From positions 1 through 64,000 of the forward strand of contig NZ_CABVHY010000004.1 in the NCBI RefSeq assembly GCF_902497875.1: a DNA stretch of 64,000 nt. The letters are read 5' to 3'. This DNA comes from Pseudomonas fluorescens (GTDB lineage: Bacteria; Pseudomonadota; Gammaproteobacteria; Pseudomonadales; Pseudomonadaceae). A program made the position numbers and the translations under genes. The notes under the pieces were generated by a model. The model did no database searches. It saw nothing but the letters and a program-made list of their open reading frames with translations, and was not told the origin of the DNA. Shown in pieces: positions 33,110 to 40,743 of the stretch (within the stretch, counting starts at the first letter, position 1; each line of letters starts with the position of its first letter).

Positions 33110-35302
33110 ATGCCGAAATGTGTTGCCTTATCGCCAGCGTCGCCGTGGATCGAGCTTAGTACCACCGATACCGACTGGAAACAGGCCGATCCCGCATTGC
33201 TGGGCACCATGCTCAGCCAGCTGCACCTGATCCGAGCCTTCGAGGAGACCGTGCTGGAACTGGCCGGCGAAGGCTTGGTGCATGGTCCGGCGCATTCGAG
33301 CATCGGCCAGGAAGGCGGGGCGGTGGGTTCCATCGTGCCGCTGGGCGCGGCCGATGAAGTTAACGGTTCGCACCGTGGGCACCACCAGTTCCTGGCTAAG
33401 GCGCTGGTCTACCTGATGCCCGAGGGCATCGACCCGAAGGCGCCGATCAACACCTCGATCCAGGCGCTACTGCAACGCACTCTGGCGGAAATCCTCGGCT
33501 TGGCCGAGGGCTTCTGTAAAGGCCGTGGCGGTTCCATGCACTTGCAATGGGCCGAAGCCGGCGCCTTGGGCACCAACGCCATTGTCGGTGGCGGTGTGCC
33601 GCTGGCCGCGGGCGCGGCCTGGGCCCATCGGCATGCGCAGACCGATACGGTGGCGGTCACTTATTTTGGCGACGGCGCGGTGAACATCGGCTCGGTGCTG
33701 GAGACCATGAACCTGGCAGCTGCCTGGAAGCTGCCGCTGTGCTTCTTCATCGAGAACAACCTGTACGCGGTGTCGACCACTGTCGATGAAGCCACCGCCG
33801 AACCGCGACTGTCGGCACGCGGGTTGGGTTTCAATATCCCGAGCTGGAAAGTCGACGGCATGGACCCGCTGGCGGTCTACCTGGCCATGCAGCAAGCGTT
33901 GGCGCACATGCGTGCAGGCAATGGCCCGACCGTGATCGAGGCCGACGTCTACCGCTTCTTCCACCAGAACGGCCCGTTCCCCGGCAGCGCCTTCGGCTAC
34001 CGTAGCAAGGAAGAAGAACAGAGCTGGCGAGCCCGTGACCCGCTGGATCGCCTGGCCAGGGAAATGAAAAAGCGCGAGCTGATCGACGATGCCGGTCTGG
34101 CCGATCTGCGCGAAACAATCAAGCTGGCGATGGCCGAAGCGGCCGCGGCGTTGCTGGAAGCCGACCCTCTAGGCAAGCCGGGTAAACGCCGCATTCGTCC
34201 AGAGCTGTGGCCTTCAGCGGATTTTCGCGATGTTGGCATTCGTGGCGACCTCAGCGAACTGGCCGACGCCCGCACGTGTGAACAGACGAGCTACAGCGGC
34301 GACCTGGAGAAACGCAAATTCATCGACGCCATCGCCGACGTGATGAACCGCCGCATGGAAACCGATGACAGTATCGTGGTCATGGGTGAAGACGTGCATC
34401 GCCTCAAGGGCGGCACCAATGGCGCCACGCGTGGCCTGAAGGACCGCTTCCACGACCGCATCCTGGGCACTCCGATCAGCGAGAATGCCTTCTGCGGCCT
34501 CGGCGGCGGCATGGCCCTGGACGGTCGCTACAAGCCGGTGGTGGAATTCATGTACCCCGACTTCATGTGGGTGGCCGCCGACCAGGTGTTCAACCAGATC
34601 GGCAAGGCCCGGCACATGTTCGGTGGGCAGAGCGATGTGCCGTTGGTACTGCGCACCAAGATCGCCATGGGCACCGGCTACGGCTCGCAGCACTCCATGG
34701 ACCCGGCGGGCATCTTCGTCACCAACCCGGGCTGGCGCATCGTTGCCGCGTCGACACCGTTCGACTACATCGGACTGATGAACACCGCCCTGGCCTGCAA
34801 GGACCCGGTACTGGTGATCGAGCACGTCGACCTCTACGCCAACAGCGGCGAAGTGCCGGTGGACGACCTCGACTACCAGATTCCGTTCGGCACCGCTGCC
34901 GTGCGCCGAGAAGGCCGCGAGCTGACCATCCTCACCTACCTGAGCATGGTCGGCCATTCCCTCGACGCGGTAGAACAGACCGGCATCGACGCCGAGGTTA
35001 TCGACCTGCGTTTCCTCGACCGTGCCAGCTTCGACTGGACTACCGTGGAGGCCAGTATCCGCAAAACCAACAACGTGCTGATCGTCGAGCAGGGGGCCCG
35101 TGGCACCTCGTACGGCGGCTGGCTGGCGGACGAACTGCAGCGCCGCTGCTTCGACTGGCTTGACCAGCCGATCCAGCGAGTCACCGGCGGCGAAGGTTCG
35201 CCGAGTATTTCTAAAGTCCTGGAGCGCGCGGCATGTGCCCGCACCGAGGAAGTGGTCGAAGGCCTGCAACGGGTCATCCGCGAAAAAGGGGCACACCAAT
35301 GA
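33110..35302 (+). CDS. Fused E1 alpha-beta subunit of a 2-oxoacid/acetoin dehydrogenase-type complex
   Basis: A 730-residue thiamine-diphosphate enzyme in which alpha (about 30-345) and beta (about 390-728) subunits are joined. The ThDP motif is GDG (187-189) and NN (216-217) with 26 residues between. The beta half has VVMGEDV, GTPISENAFCGLGGGMALDGRYKPVVEFMYPDFM and the C-terminal transketolase fold. These enzymes decarboxylate 2-oxo acids or cleave acetoin-like hydroxyketones, passing the acyl group to lipoyl-E2. Sequence cannot separate the two by eye. ATG 33110 has GGAG seven bases upstream. Confidence 0.9.
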   Translation: MPKCVALSPASPWIELSTTDTDWKQADPALLGTMLSQLHLIRAFEETVLELAGEGLVHGPAHSSIGQEGGAVGSIVPLGAADEVNGSHRGHHQFLAKALVYLMPEGIDPKAPINTSIQALLQRTLAEILGLAEGFCKGRGGSMHLQWAEAGALGTNAIVGGGVPLAAGAAWAHRHAQTDTVAVTYFGDGAVNIGSVLETMNLAAAWKLPLCFFIENNLYAVSTTVDEATAEPRLSARGLGFNIPSWKVDGMDPLAVYLAMQQALAHMRAGNGPTVIEADVYRFFHQNGPFPGSAFGYRSKEEEQSWRARDPLDRLAREMKKRELIDDAGLADLRETIKLAMAEAAAALLEADPLGKPGKRRIRPELWPSADFRDVGIRGDLSELADARTCEQTSYSGDLEKRKFIDAIADVMNRRMETDDSIVVMGEDVHRLKGGTNGATRGLKDRFHDRILGTPISENAFCGLGGGMALDGRYKPVVEFMYPDFMWVAADQVFNQIGKARHMFGGQSDVPLVLRTKIAMGTGYGSQHSMDPAGIFVTNPGWRIVAASTPFDYIGLMNTALACKDPVLVIEHVDLYANSGEVPVDDLDYQIPFGTAAVRREGRELTILTYLSMVGHSLDAVEQTGIDAEVIDLRFLDRASFDWTTVEASIRKTNNVLIVEQGARGTSYGGWLADELQRRCFDWLDQPIQRVTGGEGSPSISKVLERAACARTEEVVEGLQRVIREKGAHQ

Positions 35303-35784
35303 GCGTGAAGATGCTGGTTCCACTGGAAGTCGGGATTTGCTGCGTCAACCTCGAAGCCCTCAGCCGGTTCTATCAGGACGTGCTGGGCTTCACCTTCGTC
35401 GCCCAAGTGCACATGCCAGCTGCGGCCGCGCAGAAGGTTGGCTTGAGCGAGGGCGGTTACAGCGTGGTGCGCCTGCAAACGCCGTACGGCGAGCGGATCA
35501 AACTGCTGGCCCCGGAGCGCACGCCGATGCTGCGTGAAGACGGGCTGATCCTCGACCGTCTGAACGCCAGCTATCTGACCTTTATCGTCGAAGACATCGA
35601 GAGCGTTGCGGCCGGCCTGAAAGCCGGCGGCGCGACCTTCTTTGCTGGCGATGTACCGATCCAGTTGCGTCCCGATGTGAAGGCGCTGTTCTGCCGCGAC
35701 CCGGAAGGCAACGTGCTCGAGTTGGTCGAATACACCGACATCGCCGCCTACCGTCCCGACCTTTTCAACGACCGGAGTGCCTGA
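35299..35784 (+). CDS. VOC (glyoxalase/dioxygenase-fold) protein
   Basis: A 161-residue protein with two beta-alpha-beta-beta-beta repeats (EALSRFYQDVLGFTFVAQVHM and ... VLELVEYTD). It begins with an ATGA overlap on the E1 gene and its stop overlaps the E2 start, so it is translated with the complex. The first metal-ligand position of most VOC enzymes is His; here the strand reads VGICCVNLE. The last ligand Glu of the ELVEY strand is present. It could be an isomerase, epimerase or lyase for the substrate of the complex. Function unknown. Confidence 0.85.
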   Translation: MSVKMLVPLEVGICCVNLEALSRFYQDVLGFTFVAQVHMPAAAAQKVGLSEGGYSVVRLQTPYGERIKLLAPERTPMLREDGLILDRLNASYLTFIVEDIESVAAGLKAGGATFFAGDVPIQLRPDVKALFCRDPEGNVLELVEYTDIAAYRPDLFNDRSA

Positions 35785-37007
35785 TGGCCAAACTCTTACG
35801 TATGCCCGAGGTGTCGGCCAACGCCACTCACGCCGCGATCCAGAACTGGACCCTCAAGGAAGGCGACGCAATCAATGCCGGTGATTGCATCGCCGAGATC
35901 GAAACCGAAAAGGCGCTGGTCGAGCTGGCCGCTGAAGAAGATGCGGTGCTCGGCAAGATCCTCGTCGAACCGGGGCGCGAAGTGGAAGTGGGCGCGCCGA
36001 TCGGGGTGCTGTTTGCCAAAGGCGAAACCAATGTCGATATCGCCGCGCTGCTGGCCAAGGCCGGTGTGCAGCCGGCGGCCAACGAGCCAGTGGTTGATGA
36101 CACGCCTGCACCTCAAGCCAGGTTCGAGCGGGCACCTGTGGTTGACGTGAACAACAGCGTGCGTATCTTCATCAGCCCGCTGGCCCGCCGACTGGCAGCG
36201 GACAAGGGGCTTGATCTGACCCGCCTCAAAGGCAGTGGGCCAAACGGGCGAATCGTCAAGCGCGACGTTGAGGCGGCAAGCGTTGTCAGTGCAGCACCTG
36301 CGCCAGTGGCGACGTCGGTATCCGGCGCCGAATTCGATGAAGTCCCTCACAGCGGCATGCGCAAAACCATTGCACGGCGTCTGGTGGAGAGCAAAGCCAC
36401 GGTGCCGCATTTCTATCTCGATGTGGAATGCCGGATGGAACGCTTGCTGGCCCTGCGCGAGCAGATCAACCAGGCGGCGCCCAAGAAGATTTCGATCAAC
36501 GACTTTATCGTCAAGGCGGTGGCTGTCGCCCTCAAGCAGGTGCCGGCGATGAACGTTACCTGGACCGATACAGCGCTACGCCGTTATCACCAGGCGGATG
36601 TCTGCATGGCGGTGTCCACCGATACGGGCCTGATCACCCCAGTGGTGCGCAATGCCGACGGCAAGGCGCTGTCGCAGATCAGCGCGGAGGTGGCCGAGCT
36701 CGCCGGGCGTGCCCGCGTAGGTCGTCTGCGCCCCGAGGAATACCAGGGCGGCAGTTTCACCATCAGCAATCTGGGCATGTTCGGTGTCGAGCAGTTCAGC
36801 GCCATTATCAACCCGCCCCACGCAGCGATTCTGGCGGTGGGCGCGACCCAGCACAAACCGGTGGTTGAAAATGGTGAGCTGAAGGTGGGTTCGGTACTGC
36901 GCTGCACCCTGTCGGTGGATCACCGTGCCGTGGATGGTGCGCTGGCGGCGCAATGGCTCGCGGTGTTCAAGGGCCTGATGGAAAACCCGCTGGGCATGCT
37001 GATCTGA
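35784..37007 (+). CDS. E2 dihydrolipoamide acyltransferase
   Basis: A 407-residue core subunit that moves the acyl group from lipoyl-lysine to CoA. It has one lipoyl domain (Lys43 in IETEKALVEL), a Pro/Ala-rich linker, a peripheral-subunit-binding domain (about 130-165, RIFISPLARRLAADKGLDLTRLKGSGPNGRIVKRDV) and a catalytic domain ending in the active-site motif HRAVDG (380-385). The single lipoyl domain is like E2s of acetoin and branched-chain complexes and unlike the multi-lipoyl pyruvate type of many pseudomonads. The start overlaps the VOC stop (TGATG). Confidence 0.94.
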   Translation: MAKLLRMPEVSANATHAAIQNWTLKEGDAINAGDCIAEIETEKALVELAAEEDAVLGKILVEPGREVEVGAPIGVLFAKGETNVDIAALLAKAGVQPAANEPVVDDTPAPQARFERAPVVDVNNSVRIFISPLARRLAADKGLDLTRLKGSGPNGRIVKRDVEAASVVSAAPAPVATSVSGAEFDEVPHSGMRKTIARRLVESKATVPHFYLDVECRMERLLALREQINQAAPKKISINDFIVKAVAVALKQVPAMNVTWTDTALRRYHQADVCMAVSTDTGLITPVVRNADGKALSQISAEVAELAGRARVGRLRPEEYQGGSFTISNLGMFGVEQFSAIINPPHAAILAVGATQHKPVVENGELKVGSVLRCTLSVDHRAVDGALAAQWLAVFKGLMENPLGMLI

Positions 37008-37017
37008 GGGAGTACCC

Positions 37018-38409
37018 ATGAACGATATGAAATTCGATGTGATCGTCGTTGGCGGCGGCCCCGGCGGTTACGTTGCGGCGATCCGCGCCAGTCAGTTGGG
37101 CCTGCGCACCGCGTTGGTGGAAAAGGCGCACCTGGGCGGCATCTGCCTGAACTGGGGCTGCATTCCGACCAAGGCCCTGCTGCGCAGTGCCGATGTGCTT
37201 CGCCTGATTGGCAGTGCGAACAGCTTTGGTATCGAGGTCGGGCAGGCCAGCCCCAACCTGGAGGCTATCGTCAAACGTTCGCGCAATGTGGCCGCGCAGC
37301 TGCAACGCGGGGTTAGCGCACTGATGAAGAAGCACCACATCCAGGTGTTCACCGGGCATGCCCGGCTGGATGGCCCGCAGCGCCTCAAGGTGACACAGGA
37401 ACAAGGCAGTCTGAACCTGAGTGCGCCGCACATCATACTGGCGACCGGTGCCCGGGCGCGGTTGCTGCCGGGCATGGAGCCCGACGGCAAGCACTTCTGG
37501 ACCTACCGCCAGGCGCTGGTGCCGCAGAGCGTTCCGAAGCGGTTGGTGATCGTCGGTGCCGGCGCCATCGGGATCGAGTTCGCCAGCTTCTATCACGCTA
37601 TGGGTGCCCACGTGAGCGTGGTCGAAATGGCCGAGCGTATCCTGCCGGTAGAAGATGAAGAGATCAGCACCCATGTGGCGCAATGCCTGACCCGTGACGG
37701 CATCCGCCTGTACGTAGGTTGTGCACTACAAAGCTGCAAGGTGGAGCGGGGCGCTGTGCAGTTGCGACTCGAAGGCAAGAGCAACGAGACGCTGCAGGCC
37801 GATGTGGTGCTGGTTGCCGCGGGGATCGTCGGCAACGTTGAGGACCTCGGCCTGGAAGGCACGCGCGTCAAGGTGGAGCGTAGCCACGTCCTGGTGGACG
37901 ACTTCTGCCGCACCGACGAGCCGGGCGTGTATGCCATCGGCGACTTGGCCGGTGCACCCTGGCTGGCGCACAAGGCCAGCCACGAAGCTGTGATCTGCGT
38001 CGAAAAGATCGCTGGCCTGGACCCTCATCCGCTCGATCCACGCAACGTGCCGGCTTGTACCTACAGTCATCCGCAAGTCGCTAGTATTGGTTACACCGAA
38101 GCCCAGGCGCGCAGTGCCGGCAAGGCGGTGAAGGTCGGCAAGTTTCCGTTCGCGGCCAACGGCAAAGCCATTGCCATGGGCGCCACCGGCGGCTTTGTCA
38201 AGGTGGTGTTCGAGGCCGAGAGCGGCGAGTTGCTCGGTGCGCACATGGTCGGTGAAGAGGTGACCGAAATGATCCAGGGCTACGCCATCGCGCGGGGCCT
38301 TGAAACCACGGAAGCCGAACTGATCGAGAGTATTGTGCCGCACCCGACGATGTCCGAAGCCATGCACGAAGCGGTGCTGTCTGCCTACGAGCGCGCCCTG
38401 CATATCTGA
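37018..38409 (+). CDS. lpdA: E3 dihydrolipoamide dehydrogenase
   Basis: A 463-residue FAD enzyme that reoxidises the lipoyl group with NAD+. FAD motif VVGGGPGGYVAAIRA (10-24), redox disulphide Cys43/Cys48 in GGICLNWGCIPTK, NAD domain VIVGAGAIGIEFASFY, second FAD motif VYAIGDLAGAPWLAHKA, and the catalytic His442/Glu447 in HPTMSEAMHE. GGGAG lies six bases before the ATG. It completes a dedicated complex separate from the housekeeping Lpd, which suggests a specialised catabolic role. Confidence 0.94.
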   Translation: MNDMKFDVIVVGGGPGGYVAAIRASQLGLRTALVEKAHLGGICLNWGCIPTKALLRSADVLRLIGSANSFGIEVGQASPNLEAIVKRSRNVAAQLQRGVSALMKKHHIQVFTGHARLDGPQRLKVTQEQGSLNLSAPHIILATGARARLLPGMEPDGKHFWTYRQALVPQSVPKRLVIVGAGAIGIEFASFYHAMGAHVSVVEMAERILPVEDEEISTHVAQCLTRDGIRLYVGCALQSCKVERGAVQLRLEGKSNETLQADVVLVAAGIVGNVEDLGLEGTRVKVERSHVLVDDFCRTDEPGVYAIGDLAGAPWLAHKASHEAVICVEKIAGLDPHPLDPRNVPACTYSHPQVASIGYTEAQARSAGKAVKVGKFPFAANGKAIAMGATGGFVKVVFEAESGELLGAHMVGEEVTEMIQGYAIARGLETTEAELIESIVPHPTMSEAMHEAVLSAYERALHI

Positions 38410-38485
38410 GGGCACGCCAAGCGCGGTCCTCGGCGGAGCGCCTGGGGATCGCACTGATGAACACAACGAGAAGAGGGGCCCGCTC

Positions 38486-38620
38486 ATGTCCCACAACGTC
38501 GAATTGTGTACCCCGTACTTGCGCCAGAGAAATCAGCCGACCGGCTCGGCCGTACAACTCATTTCCCCTGAGCCTGGCTTCTGGAAAAGGGCCTCGTTGG
38601 CGTTTTGCCAGAAGCTGTAG
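38486..38620 (+). other. Possible truncated gene start after the E3 gene
   Basis: An ATG with GAGGGG upstream opens MSHNVELCTPYLRQ and then runs into DNA that is coding on the other strand (LprI/MliC-like gene). Only the first 15 or so codons lie outside that gene. It may be the beginning of a further operon gene cut off by a rearrangement, or chance. I do not recognise the peptide. Confidence 0.2.
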
Positions 38621-39192
38621 TTCCCCTGGTTATCCTTGCCCGTATATCGGGTTCCTGAATCACTCTGCACCTGGCTCAGGGTGATCGAGGTGTTCGCCCA
38701 TTTCAGGTACACGACACCAGGCTGCGTGTTAAAGAAGGTGGCGGCAATCAGCGCGTTAAACCCTGTACAACGAAAAGCCAGGGGGCCTTCGGTGAGTCTG
38801 TCTGGATCCTTGGTTCTCACAATAGCCGAGCCTTGGCGTAGCTGGTGCGCGCGCTCGGCATAACTTCGGATCGTGCACGCCTTGGGCGCGGTCTCGGATG
38901 CACACTGATTGCGGGCTTCGATCCAGAACTGCTGGTCGATCATGACTTTGTCTGGAGGCGGTACTGAACGTTGATCTGTGAGCGCCAGGCGATAAAGACG
39001 CGTCAGTTCGATATCCATCTGCGTCAGTTGCGGATCGCGACAGATAAGCTTTTCGACGGATGCCCTTGCCTCGGCGCAGTCGAAGCTGGTCTTGAGGATT
39101 GGCGAAGGGGACGCAGCATTTGCACAGGTGCTCGTCGCCGCGCACACGCTGGCAGCGAGCAGGGAGGTGAAAAGTGCCGTGACCGTTTTCAT
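38533..39192 (-). CDS. Secreted LprI/MliC-like lysozyme-inhibitor protein
   Basis: A 219-residue exported protein starting at ATG 39192 with signal peptide MKTVTALFTSLLAASVCAATSTCANA. Residues about 33-115 match the LprI N-terminal (DUF1311) helical domain: SFDCAEARASVEKLICRDPQLTQMDIELTRLY and a later Cys pair. Residues about 135-219 match the MliC fold: FRCTGFNALIAATFFNTQP, SGTRYTGKDNQGNYSFWQ and a closing Cys. MliC proteins block C-type lysozyme, and LprI has a related role in mycobacteria. The two domains together suggest protection of peptidoglycan. It lies downstream of the efflux operon on the same strand. Confidence 0.82.
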   Translation of the reverse strand: MKTVTALFTSLLAASVCAATSTCANAASPSPILKTSFDCAEARASVEKLICRDPQLTQMDIELTRLYRLALTDQRSVPPPDKVMIDQQFWIEARNQCASETAPKACTIRSYAERAHQLRQGSAIVRTKDPDRLTEGPLAFRCTGFNALIAATFFNTQPGVVYLKWANTSITLSQVQSDSGTRYTGKDNQGNYSFWQNANEALFQKPGSGEMSCTAEPVG

Positions 39193-39287
39193 GTTAGCTT
39201 CACCCAGATCATTACGTGATGCCCGGATTGCCGTGGGATCTATCGATTGCATCGCTGACCCGGGAGCTCCAGCGATCTGCACCACGC

Positions 39288-40742
39288 TCATTGCCGCGGT
39301 TTGCCGCTGCTCGCTGACGTCGGCACGTCAGTGGCCGTCAGCCTGGCAGCCTCGGTTACCCAACCGCCGCCGGTCGCCTTGTACACATCAATCATAGCGG
39401 TGAACACCTGGCCCTGGGTGCGGGTGTAATTCAACTCGGCGTCAAACAGGCTGCGTTCGGCATCCAGGACTTCAATGTAGCTGGTGTAGCCATTGTCATA
39501 GCGCAGCCGCGCGAACCGGGCGTAAGTACGCAGCGCCTCGACCTGGTTTGCCTGGAAGGCCATCTGCTCGCGGGATTTGCTGGACACGACCAGGGCATTT
39601 TCCACATCCCTGAAGGCCGATTGAATCGCCTGCTGGTAGGTCAGCAGCGCTTGCTGTTCAAAGGCTTGGGCCTGTCGCACCTGCCCGGCGATACCGCCGG
39701 CAGTGAAGATCGGCATGCTCCCGGCGACAGCATAAGACCAGGTTTCGGCGGGACCGGTGAACAGGTTCGAGAGTTGGTTGCTGACAGAGCCCAGCAGCCC
39801 GGTCAGGGAAATGGTCGGGAAGTACAGGGCCTTGGCCGCCCCGATACGGGCATTCGCCGAGATCAGATTCAGCTCCGCCTGGCGTAGATCAGGTCGCCGT
39901 TCCAGCAAGTCCGAAGGTAAGCCGGCGGGCACCGACGGTAGCGTCAATCGGGCCAGCTCGCGCCCCCGTATGATGGGCCCCGGGTTGCGGCCAAGCAGCA
40001 CTGCCAGGGCGTTTTCCTGTTGCGCCACCAGGGGCTCGAATTGCGCGACCGAGGCCAGGGTCCGCTGATACTCGGATTGGTTCTGCGCCAGTTCCATTTC
40101 GGAGATGGTGCCGGCGCCAAAGCGCAGTTTGAATATGTCGTAGGAATCACCCCGCACCTTGGCGGTAGTGCGGGCAATTTCCAGCTCTCGATCAAGATCG
40201 CGCAGCGTGATGTAACTCGACGCCACCGACGCTACCAGGCTCAGTATGACGGTACGACGACCTTCCTCCGAAGCCAGCAGATCGGCCCGGGCGGATTCAT
40301 TGAGACGCCGCAAGCGGCCCCAGACATCCAGCTCCCAGTTCACGCTCAGGATGGCCTGGTAGTTGTTGAAGATCGGGTCCACGCTGGAATCCAGGGGGAC
40401 GGGACCGTTGTCTCGGGGCGCCTTGGTCCGCTCACCTTGCGCGCCGATCCCGACTTGTGGAAACAACCGGGAACGGACCTCGCCGTAACGGCCCTGGAAT
40501 TCCTCCACCCGTGCGGCGGCGATCTTGATGTCTTTGTTCTCGAGCAATGCGGTGCGGATCAGGTCATTCAGGACGGGATCCTGAAACTGCTCCCACCACA
40601 GCGTATTGGATAGATGCCTTGCTTCCTGGTCCGCATACCGATAGGCCGCCGGGGCGTCTGTTTCAGGGCGCTGATAGTCCGGGCCGACCATGCAACCAGC
40701 CAGGCCCAGGCACAACAACAGCGGGAGAGGGGACTTGCGCAT
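39288..40742 (-). CDS. Outer-membrane channel lipoprotein of RND efflux (OprM type)
   Basis: A 484-residue TolC-family protein with lipoprotein signal MRKSPLPLLLCLGLAGC (lipobox LAGC). The two structural repeats begin GPDYQRPETDAPAAYRY and around SVPAGLPSDLLERRPDLRQAELNLISANARIGAAKALYFP, which is characteristic of NodT/OprM proteins. ATG 40742 has GGGGG seven bases upstream. It is the last gene of the adaptor-pump-channel operon, one base after the pump gene, so the whole tripartite pump is encoded together. Confidence 0.94.
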   Translation of the reverse strand: MRKSPLPLLLCLGLAGCMVGPDYQRPETDAPAAYRYADQEARHLSNTLWWEQFQDPVLNDLIRTALLENKDIKIAAARVEEFQGRYGEVRSRLFPQVGIGAQGERTKAPRDNGPVPLDSSVDPIFNNYQAILSVNWELDVWGRLRRLNESARADLLASEEGRRTVILSLVASVASSYITLRDLDRELEIARTTAKVRGDSYDIFKLRFGAGTISEMELAQNQSEYQRTLASVAQFEPLVAQQENALAVLLGRNPGPIIRGRELARLTLPSVPAGLPSDLLERRPDLRQAELNLISANARIGAAKALYFPTISLTGLLGSVSNQLSNLFTGPAETWSYAVAGSMPIFTAGGIAGQVRQAQAFEQQALLTYQQAIQSAFRDVENALVVSSKSREQMAFQANQVEALRTYARFARLRYDNGYTSYIEVLDAERSLFDAELNYTRTQGQVFTAMIDVYKATGGGWVTEAARLTATDVPTSASSGKPRQ

Positions 40743-40743
40743 C

